From: Apis mellifera
Taxonomy: Eukaryota; Arthropoda; Insecta; Hymenoptera; Apidae
Length of the DNA stretch: 64,000 nucleotides
NCBI RefSeq assembly: GCF_003254395.2
Contig: NC_037645.1
Location: 8,679,229 to 8,743,228 of the forward strand
Direction of reading: 5' to 3'
Shown in pieces: positions 46,200-58,966 of this stretch. The notes under the pieces were generated by a model. It was given only the letters and a program-made list of their open reading frames with translations, did no database searches and was not told the DNA's origin. Both the position numbers and the translations under genes were made by a program. The stretch's first letter is position 1. Each line of letters starts with the position of its first letter.

Positions 46200-48070
46200 A
46201 CTTTGGAACGAGGAGTGAGATTCGTCGAGTGCAATTTCCGTTAAAAATCCCCCCGATCTAGGGAATTTCGATAACCGAAACCTGTTCCAGGAAATTCGAA
46301 GCTAGCCGAGAATATCAAGCGAAAGCCCGCAACTGTGTCAACAGCTGCTTTGTCCTAATGAAAATCGTTCAGCTTTTGAGAATCGTCAAGTGCAATTTCC
46401 GTTAAAAATCCCCGGGACCTAGGGAATTTCGATAACCCAACCTGTTCCAGGAAACTCGAACGCCGCAATCGTGTCAATTGCCGTTTCCAACGTTTCGCTT
46501 CGAGAATCGTCGAGTTTCGTTCGAGATTTTTTTACTATAAAATCGCACTTGGAGAATTTCGATAAAATAATCTGTTCATACGAAGAAGAAAATTCATACG
46601 AACGTTAATCACTAATATTAATCGTCGATATTTTATTTTCAACAAAAATTATCTCGCTTTGACAATCGTCAAGTGCGATTTCCGCGCAATCTAGGGAATT
46701 TCGAGTCGGCCCAACCTGTTCTAGGAAATTCGAACGAGCACTAATATCGCGAATATCAAACGACGTAATCGTGTCAATATTCTGTTTCGTTCCACTTTCG
46801 TCGAGTGTGATTTCGGCTAAAAATCACGCGATCTAGGGAATTTCGAGTCGGACCAATCTGTTCTAGGAAATTCGAACGAGCGTTAACCGTAATTATTAAT
46901 AGAAACGACGCGATCGCGTCGATAGTCGATTCGTTCCATTTTCGTCGAGTGCGATTTCGGGTAAAAATATGTGATCTAGGGAATTTCGAATCGATCCAAT
47001 CTGTTTTACGAAATTCGAATGAGCGGTAACCGCGAATATCAAACGACGCAATCGTGTCAATATTCTGTTTCGTTCCACTTTCGTCGAGTGTGATTTCGGC
47101 TAAAAATCACGCGATCTAGGGAATTTCGAGTCGGACCAATCTGTTCTAGGAAATTCGAACGAGCGTTAACCGTAATTATTAATCGAAACGACGCGATCGC
47201 GTCGATAGTTGATTCGTTCCATTTTCGTCGAGTGCGATTTCGGGTAAAAATATGTGATCTAGGGAATTTCGAATCGATCCAATCTTTTACGAAATTCGAA
47301 TGAGCGGTAACCGCGAATATCAAACGACGCAATCGTGTCAATATTCTGTTTCGTTCCACTTTCGTCGAATGCAATTTAGGCTAAAAATCGCGCGATCTAG
47401 GGAATTTCGAATCAGTCCAACCTGTTTTACGAAATTCGAACGAGCGCTAATATCGCGAATATCAAAGGATGCAATCGTATCAACATTTTGTTTCATTCCA
47501 TTTTCATCGAATGCGATTTCGGGTAAAAATGTGTGATCTAGGGAATTTCGAGTCAGTCCAACCTGTTCTAGGAAATTCGAACGAGCGTTAATATCGCGAA
47601 TATCAAATGACACAATCGTGTCAATATTCTGTTTCGTTCTACTTTCGAGTGCAATTTAAGCTAAAAATCACGCAATCTAGGGAATTTCGAGTCGATCCAA
47701 CCTGTTTTACGAAATTCGAACGAGCGATAACCGCGAATATTAAACAAGGAAAAATCATCTCGACAAATGTTTTATTCCAACGAAAATCGTTTCATTTTTA
47801 GACTCGTCGAATGGGATTTCTGGTGAAAATTATGCAACAACTAGGAAATTTAGAATCTGGGAAATTTCGAATCGGGCTAACCTGTTCCAGGAAACTGGAA
47901 CGAGCGCTTGTCGCGATTATTAATCGAAACGCTGGAATCGATGCGCGTGAGATCGTGATACGAGCGAGAACACGCGGCCGTATCACGACACACCATGAAG
48001 GTCCGGCAGTGTTAATAATAGAGCTTGGTTGAATGGAGAGCCCGATACTAGGGAATTTCGAGAGTACGTT
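46200..48070. repeat. CpG-rich minisatellite, ~140 bp units with a ~281 bp higher-order period
   Basis: CTAGGGAATTTCGA recurs about a dozen times (for example 46258, 46429, 46691, 46833, 46975, 47115, 47260, 47397, 47538, 47679, 48049). Units share TTCGTCGAGTGCGATTTC, CGGGTAAAAAT, CCAACCTGTTCTAGGAAATT and CGAATATCAAACGACG. TTCCACTTTCG falls at 46791, 47073 and 47354, i.e. a dimeric higher-order unit of 281-282 bases in the middle of the array. Open frames on both strands are repeat-derived. Confidence 0.95.
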
Positions 48071-49589
48071 CACCCTGATCTCTACCTATCCGTCCCCACT
48101 GACCTGGAAAAATGATTTTTTTTGAAAATAATAAACATCCTGAGGCGTTGGAGGATAAACCACCAGGGGATGAAATTTATTTTTAATCTCGTTCTAATTT
48201 TATTTTCAACCAATTTAACTTGACTCTAACTTAATCTGTGTATATCTAATTTGATCCGCTCTGAATTAAATCGACCCGATTTCCTTTTTCCTTTTTCCTT
48301 TTTCTCTTTTTTTTTTCAACGCCGAAGGAAATTTTTATAACCTATGAATTCTTTATCGATCGAAAGAAAGGACTTGTTTTTACGAGAATTTGCCAACTGC
48401 ACATATTTGTGTAGAATTTAAACGTACGAAAATTTACAGAGTACAAATACACGGCAATATTGTATTTGAAGAATAAAAAGGGAAGCTTTATTTAAACTGC
48501 GTTGTTAAAAATTCGATTTATATGTATATTAAAAAAAAAAGAAAAAAGAAAAATTGTACAAAAATCCACGGTTCAAATATTAATGATTTGAAAATTTTTG
48601 AATTTTATACAGCAATAATAGAATCTCGCTATGATCTGATAATGGTTAAAAATTATTCGTACAATACGTTTGATTTTATTACTAGATTTATTGCTGTTGT
48701 ATCTTCATATAAAATTTATCGAGACTGATAACTGTGGAAATTTATACGTTTTATGAGAAATTTAAATCTATCTCTCGAATACACGCTACACGCAAAAAGA
48801 TAAAAAAAAAAAAAAAAAAAAAAACATTCAAAACGATGTATATTATATTTATGATATTTAAATAATGAAACTGTATCTTTACTTTAGTTTCAATTTCAAT
48901 ATCTAAAAATCTAAATTTACGATCTAAATTTATAACTTGAGATTCGTCGAATTTCGCCAATAAAATATCGATTCAATTCTTCAATATTCATATCTTCACT
49001 CATAATTTCACTCAAAACTATCATCCCTCCAATATTGTATATTCAGGAACGTAAATTTTATGTTTCTAATTTATTTAATCTAATTATTCAACAGCTAAAT
49101 AAATTACTGCAAGAAACAAACCTAACCTAACTTTTTCCAACTCGAACCGTAACCTCGCGAATTAATAATCATAAATTAGAAACGAGTTTAATCGAAATCG
49201 AAAACATGAATGCACCACCAACAATTACTATTAATGCACAGAATTCGAGATCGATCAATCGTTCAAGAAATCATAATGGAACGAGTGACGTAAAGCCTCT
49301 AATTATCGAGAACGTTCCAAGTCGACGGCGATTCCCCATTTCCGATTCACGGGACAAATCCCCTAGACAACAATGCGGCGAGGTAACAAGCTACTAAGTT
49401 GGCAGCGCGTAACGATCGCGAGAATTGTTATCATTCGAAATTATACGATCGATACAACGCGATTCGATGAATATACATACGACTTGCGTAATTCCAAGTG
49501 AATCGGGGATTAATATTCGGACAAACGGGGCCACATTGTGTCGTTTTGAATGGGTAACGTGACTTTGTCGATGGATTCGGAGCGGATTC
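48071..49589. other. Unique intron-like sequence, CpG-richer block at 49200-49590
   Basis: AT-rich to 49150, including a poly-A tract at 48803-48824. The 49200-49590 block is non-repetitive and includes GAGTGACGTAAAG (CRE-like TGACGTAA, about 49287) and GAGAACGTTCC. A + frame 49206-49397 is open and could end at GGCGAG|GTAACA, but its Asn/Arg/Ser-rich product matches no part of a cyclase. A regulatory element is the more likely reading. Confidence 0.33.
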
Positions 49590-49895
49590 AAATTCAATAA
49601 GCTAATTCGCGTATATCTGATCGAAGAATCAAAGGTTAAAATCGAATGTTAAGGTATAGGGAATTAAACGAGGAAATCTAGAGATATATCTAGTGAAGAA
49701 ATTCGCGTATATCTGATCGAAGAATCAAAGGTTAAAATCGAATGTTAAGGTATAGGGAATTAAACGAGGAAATCTAGGGATATATCTAGTGAAGAAATTC
49801 GCCTATATCTGATCGAAGAATCAAAGATCGAATGTTAAGGTATAGGGAATTAAATGAGGAAACATTAATTATCTAGGGATATATCTAGCGAAGAA
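49590..49895. repeat. Tandem array, three ~108-117 bp units
   Basis: AATTCGC[G/C]TATATCTGATCG followed by AATGTTAAGGTATAGGGAAT and CTAG[G/A]GATATATCTAG; copies are nearly identical. Confidence 0.95.
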
Positions 49896-50370
49896 ATTAA
49901 AGTTCACAAAGGTGAATCTAATAAAGATAATTTCTCTTTTAATTTGAAGATTCCAAGAGAAAATGGAACGATTCTTGCTTTTATTTTTTTGGAAATTGGA
50001 ATAGATATGGTTGGAACGAATTGAAAAACTAATTTTTAAAAACTAATTCTTTTAATTTTTAGAGATTAGAACAGAGTATTGAATGAATCGAAGAAATTGA
50101 ACTTTTTATAAGAAAATTCGGTGTAACAAATTGAAATTTACAAAGGAAAGTCTAATAAAGATTGATAATTCCTGATTTCAGCTTGAAGATTCCAAGAGAA
50201 AATGGAACGATTCTTGCTTTTATTTTTTTGGAAATTGAAATAAATATAGTTGAAACGAATTGAAGCTCCTGAATTGGATTGATCCTTGCTTTTAACTTTA
50301 AGAAATTAGAATAGAATATTAAATATAGAATAGGGAATGGAAGAAATTGAACTTTTTAAATGAAAATCCC
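49896..50370. repeat. Tandem duplication, two ~239 bp units
   Basis: GAAGATTCCAAGAGAAAATG begins at 49946 and 50185; both are followed by GAACGATTCTTGCTTTTATT and a poly-T-GGAAATTG block. Confidence 0.92.
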
Positions 50371-51179
50371 ATTTTTTGTTTTCGATGTTTGAAATTATAG
50401 AATGAAACCGTATGAAGCTTTGGTTTCCAAATTAATCGAATGTAAAATTTGACATCCAATTAGCTCTCATATTGTTCTCGCAACGTATGCAGATCTCGAT
50501 TAATTCCCTATGCTTTGTCGAAAAGAGTCAGCCGGATCAAAGAGGAAAATTGCTTCGACTTTCATCGTCTCCAGAATCGAGAATACTTCGAGAATACTTT
50601 TTTCCACCCTTCCTGTTCTTCTATTATCTCTTTTCTTTTTTAATCAAATTTTTACATTCTCGAATTTTTGATATAATTAATTTTTATTTTTATTATCTCG
50701 CGAAAAATGATAATTTTGACTTTCTTCTATTCTAATTTGCATTATCTTTGATTAAATATTTCAAATATCTCACGATTTTTCAAGATATCTCGGATTACGG
50801 CACTTTCTTTCCATATTTTTTAAATATTTCGACATTTTCAATTTTTCCAATATCGCTCCAATTTCTCGATGCATCGAATATTTTTTTAGGACACTTGAAA
50901 ATTTTCAGCATTTCCAGTTTTCTTGATATTTTTCCAATGTTTCAATATCTCCACAATTTTTCTAACATCCAACACTCTCTTCCCCTCCTCCTTTCTTTCT
51001 CTGGCTTTTCGAAATTTCGATATATTTTCGTATTATTTTAAACTAATTTCAAAATCTCAGAATTTCTCTCTTAAAAAACATTTTAAATATTTCCTAAACA
51101 TTTTCCTACACGTCTACGCTTTATTTTTACATTTAATTTTTAATCCCTTATCAATTTACCAATTTTTATCATTAACAGA
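50371..51179. other. AT-rich stretch, no gene seen
   Basis: Pyrimidine-rich with degenerate TTTC[A/C]ATAT words. The open frames 50472-50735, 50748-51041 and 50923-51192 are Phe/Ser/Ile-rich and not convincing. Confidence 0.45.
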
Positions 51180-51790
51180 AAATACCAAATAGATAAAAAA
51201 TTACTCAATTTTATTCAATTATATAATTGCATAAAATAAAACTTAAAAGAAAAAATAATAAATTGAAAAACAATATTAGAAGAACGAAAGATACAAATAA
51301 ATAAAAAATAATCAATTATTAATGCAATTAATGCAATTAATTATATAATTGCAAAATAAAATAAAACTTAAAAGAAAAATAATAATAATAAAAACTAAAT
51401 TCAACAACAATATTAGAAGAACGAAAGATACAAATAAATAAAAAATAATCACTTAATTTTATTCAATTATATAATTACATGAAATAAAACTTAAAAGAAA
51501 AATAATAATAAAAACTAAATTCAAAAACAATATTAGAAGAAAGATACAAATAGATAAAAAATAATCACTCAATTTTACTCAATTATATAATTATATGAAA
51601 TAAAACTTAAAAGAAAAATAATAATAATAAAAACTAAATTCAACAACAATATTAGAAGAACGAAAGATACAAATAAATAAAAAATAATCACTTAATTTTA
51701 TTCAATTATATAATTACATGAAATAAAACTTAAAAGAAAAATAATAATAAAAACTAAATTCAAAAACAATATTAAAAAAACGAAAGAGGA
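51180..51790. repeat. Tandem array, ~115-130 bp units, five copies
   Basis: CAACAATATTAGAAGAACGA, AAGATACAAATAAATAAAAA, CAATTATATAATTACATGAA and ATAAAACTTAAAAGAAAAAT recur five times with high identity. Confidence 0.94.
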
Positions 51791-53329
51791 TGTATTCAAG
51801 ATCGAAAAGGAACTAAATAAAATAAAATTACAGTTCATTTGGAAAAAAATTTTTTTCCTGTTCGATCACATTTCGAAAAATAATTGATTGAATTGAAAGA
51901 GTACGCACGACTTGGAACACGATGGAAACGAAAATTTCCCCCCTCCCCCAAAAAAAGAAAGAAAGAAAGAAAAAAAAACTACGCGTGGAATTATTCGAGA
52001 ATTTTCACGAGTAGATATTCACGATCGGCGCGGCGAACATATGCGGCCACTGATAAGAGATAAGAAAAACAGATCGATGTGGCGCGAAAGCGTAAACCCC
52101 CCCCTGTACAAAGAGAGAGGAGTCCCTACTCGGAAATCTCGTGGAAACGGTTCGTTGTTATTGGATTTTCTTCCAGCCCCGGTGTGTCTTCATCCATCAA
52201 GCCCCCTCCTCGTTGCCTTACCCCCGACGCTTCCTCGGCCAATTTATTTAGCTTTTATTACACTGAAAGCACGGAATGCACACCTCGAGAGCTCTATCGA
52301 TAAATTGTCTGTTCGATATATATATATATATATATATATATTTTCCAATCGTCAAATTTCTTTTTTTACTTTCTTCTAACTTTTTCTTTTTCCTCTTCCA
52401 TTCACGGAATACGATTCACACAGGAAAAATACAATTTAATCGGATCGTTTCTCGAAGAATTGGAGAAGCGTGCTGCTTATACTCGTCTCGTTTGTGGAGA
52501 GTAATGGAGGAGAGATGTAGGAAAATTGTATTTAAAGCGGTTGGAAAGTAAAGGAAGAGAGTGGTTTTGATTTAATTAAGAGTAATTCGAGGTACCGATC
52601 TGTCGGTTAAAACTTGCGATCCGTCGAGATGGAAATATAATGATTTTAATTGGTGGGTAATTGGTTTCGATGATGAACGAATGGATTTAATGATTTAGAT
52701 TTATTCAAATTGGTGAAAAAAATAATCATTCGATGAAGAAAGTGTTTATATGATTTTCTTAGGAAGATTGATTTGGGAAGGGAAATTAAATTTTATTCGA
52801 ATCCTTGAATATCGAAAGAAATTCACGATTTTGTGACTATTGGTATTAAAATTATCAATTGATCGATTCGAGTTTCTTGGACGAAGTAAAATTTATCAAT
52901 TTGGAAAAGATTAATTTCTTTCCTCGTTTAAAAGTAAAAATTGGAAAAAGGATATTTAATTTTCTTAGTTGGGAACATGTTTCTCAATTTAACAGATTAA
53001 TTAACAGGAAGGTTATCCTTATCGCGAATCTTTCATTATCTTCTCAAATAAACAGCGCAGTTAATTAGCACCGGTAGGAAAATAATAAGGTGGATCGTAA
53101 GGATTCCCTTGGAGGGAAGATTGAATAAGATCAGAAGTTTAAAAGACCATCCGGAACTTCTGTCCGATGGAAAGGGAAATCATCTTCAATCATATCTGAT
53201 TGAAACGTGAGGAAAATGTCGAAAGCTTTTTAAGAATAAAGTTTTTAATCAATCTTCGATCATCAAGAATGATTCCTTTTAATTAGCCTGCTTTGCCAAT
53301 AGAAAAGATTTATTAATCACACAATCTAT
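51791..53329. other. Intron-like sequence, no exon seen
   Basis: Contains a CpG-richer patch (52000-52260), (TA)n at 52317-52341 and otherwise AT-rich DNA. The 155-codon frame 51912-52379 begins with a Lys-rich simple-sequence segment and ends in Tyr/Ile from the TA repeat; no domain is visible. Confidence 0.4.
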
Positions 53330-54510
53330 CTTATCTAATGTGAAAAAATTAGATAAAGTTAGAGAAGAATTAGATAAAGTGATAATTGATCTACAACTAA
53401 GAATTTACCTGCAACAAAATCAAACAAATCTAAACTATTTACTCTAATAACTGAAACTAAAATATTCTATACAAAATGTCATGGTACAGATTAAAAAAAA
53501 AAAAAGAAAAGAAAACTAATTGATCTATAGCTAAGAATATAGGGATCCTTAGATTTTATAAGAAATAATTTACCTGTAACAAAATCACACAAATCTAAAT
53601 TACTTATTTTAATAATATGAAACTAAAATGTTCTATATAAAATTATTATTGTACAGATTAAAAAAAAAAGAAGAAAAGAAAACTAACTGATCTATAGCTA
53701 TGAACAAATATGGATCTTTAGATTTTATAAGAAATAATTTACCTGCAACAAAATCACACAAATCTAAATTATTCACTTACTTTAGTAATATAAAACTAAA
53801 ATGTTCTACATAAAATTATTATTGTACAGATTAAAAAAAGGAGAAAAGAAGAAGAGAAAACTAATTGATCTATAGCTAAGAACATAGGGATCCTTAGATT
53901 TTATAAGAAATAATTTACCTGCAACAAATCTAAATTATTTACTTTAGTAATATGAAATTAAAATATTCTATACAAAATATCATGATATAAGTTAAAAAAA
54001 AAAAAAAAAGAAGAAAAGAAAGTTAATTGATCTAAAGTTAAGAACAAATATGGATCCTTAGATTTTATAAGAAATAATTTACCTGCAACAAAATCATATA
54101 AATCTAAATTACTCACTTACTTTAGTAATATGAAACTAAAATGTTCTACATAAAATTATTATTATATAGATTAAAAAAAGGAGAAAAGAAGAAGAGAAAA
54201 TTAATTAATCTATAGCTAAGAACATGGATCCTTAGATTTTATAAGAAATAATTTACTTGCAGCAAAATCACACAAATCTAAATTACTTACTTTAGTAATA
54301 TGAAACTAAAATGTTCTATACAAAATTATTATGGTACAGATTAAAAAAAGAAGAAAAGAAATTGATCTATAACTAAGAACATATAGATCCTTAGATTTTA
54401 TAAAAAATAATTTACCTGCAACAAAGTCACACAAATCTAATAATATGAAACTAAAATATTCTATACAATATATCATGATACAAGTTTAAAAAAAAAAGAA
54501 ATTTATCCAG
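53330..54510. repeat. Tandem array, ~165-175 bp units, about seven copies
   Basis: CCTTAGATTTTATAAGAAAT recurs near 53548, 53716, 53890, 54057, 54230 and 54390, with ACCTGCAACAAAATCACACA, ATGAAACTAAAATGTTCTA and a variable A/G tract. Confidence 0.94.
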
Positions 54511-55830
54511 AGATGAAAAAAAGTATCCCATGACTAGAAATATTATGTAGAAAAGAGATACAATTTCTAATATATTCCTATACCTGGAAGAAAATTTCTC
54601 TAGAGAAAATTTAATCCCTAAACTCAAATTTCATAGGATACACTGAAAGTGTATCGAAACCGAGACAGGGTATACAATCAAAGGAGTGTCTGGAACGTGA
54701 CATCCAGCTGTATTAAGAGGAGGAAGCGTCTTCTCAAGGCTATGTCCAATACCCTTTGAACACCAGATTGTTCAATTCTGATAGCTGCTAGAAGCTCGAG
54801 GTCAAAGTAACGACAGGCACGTTAACTAGAAACGCTGAAAAAAAAAGAAATAAAATTCGTTGGCAGTTTCCACCGGAAAGGTTTGATAAAAATTCTGCAA
54901 TATTTACGACTTCTTGCAAATTCTCTAAAATTTGCAACGAAGAGAGAAACTGCTAAAATATTGATTAAAAATTAAAAGTCTCTTTAAATTTTTAAAAATT
55001 ATACTCCGAGGATAAATTTACCTCACATGAATTAACGATAGATTTTTGAAACGAAATTTCTTTAAATTTCTCCAAGGATAAATTCTAGGGATAAATTAAT
55101 GGATCACACGAATTAACGATTTGGTAATTTCGAAACGAAACTGAAGAAACGTGGAGAAAAATTGAAAATTCCAACGATGAAATATAGAATTTTTACATTA
55201 GAGTAAAATTTATATAAATTTGAAAATGAAGGAAGATCGATGGTTCCCACCACAATTTACACCCTCGCAAACTTGCCTCGATACTTTCGACGCGCTTCCT
55301 GATTTCACGCACGAGAGTGAAAGCTAATTGACCGAGAGCACGGACCAATTTTCGAAATCGCTCGCGGCTTGGGATTCGCATAAACAAAATTTCATGGGGG
55401 GGGAGGGAAAGCCTCGCGGTCATTCGATCAATTTTTGATCCATTTATCGGATCAAACGGGCAAACTTTGATTAAAATTTTCGATATCGATCGATTTTGAA
55501 AATAATTGTTAATTTAACCAAAGTGTGACCCATTAATATAATATTGGCTGATTGAAAATTAAATAATTGGATTAATAGCATTTCCATGTCTATAATTTTC
55601 TTGAAAATAATATTTCAAATGATACTTACTTATGTGATAATCGATATCCTTTCTGTATTTAAATAATCTTATATTAATTCACGATTGAAATAATATTTTT
55701 TTAAAAGGCAATACTATTGCCAACGATTATCATTTTATCGCGACACCGATTTGCACATGATGAAAGATTAATTTGCTTAATCAGGAAATATGCTATTATT
55801 ATATTACCAATATTATATAATATAATATAG
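54511..55830. promoter_or_regulatory. Intron-like sequence with a complex island at 54640-54830
   Basis: The island begins with a small perfect hairpin GATACACT-GAA-AGTGTATC (about 54638-54656) and holds CAGCTG (about 54706) and AGGTCAAAGTAAC (about 54800), which resembles a nuclear-receptor (HNF4/DR1-like) site. The balanced composition stands out against the neighbouring arrays. A second CpG-rich patch lies at 55230-55440 (76-codon minus frame, no domain). A regulatory role is inferred only. Confidence 0.3.
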
Positions 55831-57345
55831 TACTGAACGAGCATAGTGACAAAGTAATAACAAAAATTACTCCCCACCTTTCAGATCTAGGGAAAATTCA
55901 AAAGACGAGAGGTCATTGGTAGTTGCTATCTTCTATGGCAATTTGCCAGGTCTACGCTTTTTTAATTTCCTTCTCCCAAAGAGAGAAAAAAAAAATCATA
56001 GAAGCTAATTATATTAACAATTATCTTGTATAGAATCTTGGATAAACGAGACTAAATCACAATTATGTATAATAATATTTTCCAATTTTCTAAATTTGAT
56101 TCTCGTTTTTTTAATTTATATTTATTTTATAAAAATTGATTGTTATACGAAAACGTATAGAGATTTTTGTGATAATTTGATCAATTCTACTTATAATTGA
56201 CAAGCATACCAGAAAATACATTAACTATCCTATCTAACTCTATATTTAAAAGATGGCAAAAAAACAAGCGTACCAACACACTCTCCACGCTTCTCGCACA
56301 TAATATCCGGGCGCAAAAAGCCTACACTAGGGAGAACGTTCCGGAACGCCTCCGACATCCGAGCTTGACACACTACTTTTACACTCTAAATTTACGTACC
56401 ATTTTCCTGAAATCGACCGACGATTGATGAAAATAAAAATCTTAATTGTAATTATGTATATTCGCGATTAAAATAATAAGATAACTAGTAAAGAAATATT
56501 ACTAGATTAGAGATTGATAAAATTGTTATTTGTAATTTGCAATATTTCATAGGAGATGTAATATTGCGATTACAAATTGTTATGGAATTGATAATAATGA
56601 ATGAAATAACAGTCGTAGCAAAGCAATTTCACAGCAATTTCACATACACATATATGCACAATACGTCGTGCATGATATATACATTAATACATCGTTAGTC
56701 GCTGAGAAATTGTTATAAGATTATAAACTATCATCATAGGTCATCATGCCCATCACCTCTTTCCCAACCAAGCACTACCTGGACACGTGAATGAGGTTAT
56801 GGGCAATGGATACACAAGGGATTGAATCTAAAAATCCTGAGCTAAAAAAATATACTATTTTCTCTCTAATATCTTTTGATTTATCGTTTAATTTTATTTC
56901 AAACTATATTTTGAAAAAAAAACTTTTTTACAATAGAAAAGACTAAATATAAAATATAAAAGTGGAAAATAAAATAATTTATCCTATAATAAATTATTAA
57001 TAGAAATAATCTCAACCAATATATATTTGTTTTTAAATATATTTTTGAAAACAAGAAAGCAATGTTTAAAATAGCTTTGATTACAAAATTTATCTATCAC
57101 AAATTGTCTTTTTGCACATAAAATTTCATAAACTTTTATGATAGAAATAAATTTATCATCTTTATGTTTCAAAGATAAAATAATTAAAATATTAGAAATG
57201 CTAGGAAGTTCATTAATATTAAAAAAAAAAAAAAATGCGAAGTGTAAGAAAACCTAACCTAAACTAACGAATAAAACACAGAAAAATAAAAGTATTCCTC
57301 ATCATCATAATTAATACCAACTGTCTCTATGCTCGTTCAAAATTC
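55831..57345. other. Intron-like sequence bounded by an 18-base inverted repeat
   Basis: TGAACGAGCATAGTGACA at about 55834 reappears inverted as TGTCTCTATGCTCGTTCA at about 57325 (one mismatch). The interior shows no transposase frame. The patch 56250-56430 is GC-richer; its + frame 56197-56427 has no recognised domain. This could be remnant terminal repeats or coincidence. Confidence 0.25.
56334..56346. promoter_or_regulatory. Perfect three-unit heat-shock element
   Basis: GAACGTTCCGGAA fits GAAnnTTCnnGAA exactly, the consensus for heat-shock factor trimers. It lies in a small GC-rich island within otherwise AT-rich DNA. Function is unproven; no TATA box or transcription unit is clearly attached. 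Confidence 0.4.
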
Positions 57346-57985
57346 AAGTAATACAACCAGTTACTCGTGTCGATTCCGATTTTTCATTTTACGACATGAT
57401 TGAGTAACCAGAGGAATAAAAATACATGCGACTCACCACTAGATACGAAGAATCTGCGTTGCTATTAATACATCGTGAAAATTATAAATTGTCAAAATCG
57501 TGGAAAAAATCTATAACAAAACAAAATATATTATAAGAAAATACAAAATATAAAATAAATTAAAACAAAATGTATAAAAATAAATACCTTCGTATGGATG
57601 TTTGTCTTAACCTCTTGAGAGAAACATTGACTAGATTGTACATATACATACTCGACATTAAAAAAAATATATATATATATCAATGGATAGGAACAATCTA
57701 ATCACTGACTCTAATTTTACGTATTCTCTAAAGAATTAAAAAAACTACGCAACAAATAAAGAACACACAATATATCACATGGCGTCTACATATCGAAAAT
57801 TTTCCCGCACTCGAATTCATCAGCAATCAGCTAATAATCTGTACAAAAGAAAACCAAAACTTTCAAACAAAGGTATAAAATGTATAATTATTAAATAATT
57901 ATGTTAAAATATAAAATAATACGTATTAATTAAACGATAAAAGATATTTATACAACAAATATTATGCAGTAAAACGATTACACAC
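57346..57985. other. AT-rich non-coding stretch
   Basis: On the minus strand a donor-like GTG|GTGAGTCG lies near 57433. Nothing else supports an exon. Confidence 0.35.
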
Positions 57986-58048
57986 CTCACGGAAAAATAA
58001 CGCTTCCATCACCACGAATATCGATAGCACAATGTCGCTCCGAGCCAT
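57986..58048 (-). CDS. Candidate minus-strand initial mini-exon (uncertain)
   Basis: From an ATG at 58048 (minus) the frame reads MARSDIVLSIFVVMEALFFR then Glu, a hydrophobic signal-like peptide of 21 codons, ending at a possible donor GTGAG|GTGTGT, phase 0. Two inverted CCAAT words lie about 700 bases upstream (58737-58775), in a position that could be a promoter for this strand. No following exon could be found. If real, it would be an unrelated gene nested in or after the cyclase. The frame also continues upstream to 58144 as an open 60-codon sequence, so the start is ambiguous. Confidence 0.15.
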
Positions 58049-58909
58049 AATAATCGTATCGAATTTCAAATTGGAGAGGGGAGACTGTTCGACTATAATA
58101 AGTCGATTGTAACTTGGGAAGGTTATAAGAAGTTTCTTGAGCAAAACAAATACAGAAATAATAAATTTAGCATGGACGATAGACGTATATATTATATATA
58201 CGTATATATTTAACGAAATATATATTTATAATAGTATATAAATAATTTAATTTAAAGAAATAAAAATTAAATACGTCTACTTTTGATAGAAAAAAACTTT
58301 GATAAAAAACAATAGCAGATTTGTAAGAAAATCGAATTGATTATAAATCGTTATAACACGCATATGACAGAAATTATTTCCTTCGAAATCATCCATAATA
58401 CAATCAAACAATACATAAATAAAATATAAATAAAAATTAAAATTGTAAAATAAATACATAAAAATTAAATTATATTGAATTAAAACAATAATTGTATTGA
58501 TAACCTCACTAGACAAAAATCGAAGGGAAACGATTAAAGAAATTTAATAAACTAATTGATTTTATTATCACAATATTTAATGAATAATTAAATAAATATG
58601 GTTAAAAAAAATTTATAAATTTAATAATAAAACAGGAATAATTACTTACTGCGTAATTGAAATCAAACGTCTCAAGTCGACATATCACGATAATTTTCGA
58701 CAAACGAATGACGCAACGCTTGTCTAATGGCATTTTTTAATTGGTTGGTTTGTCTACCTTTCTAATTGGCTGCAACAAGAATTCTTATCGCCTCAAAATC
58801 GCGTGGAAAATTTAAGTGTTATAAAATACATATTAATTATGACTTTAAAATTTTTGAAAACCTAAAACATAAAAATATATTAATTATTTATTATATATAT
58901 ATCATCTAA

Positions 58910-58966
<57 letters not shown>

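Noticed and set aside
46896..48073. Several repetitive open frames on both strands that look like a repeat protein
   Set aside because: The peptide repeats arise from the 140 bp minisatellite; neither strand is continuously open and unit length is not preserved modulo three.
55831..57345. A mariner-type transposon
   Set aside because: No transposase frame or flanking TA duplication could be seen; only a short inverted repeat remains, reported as a weak finding.
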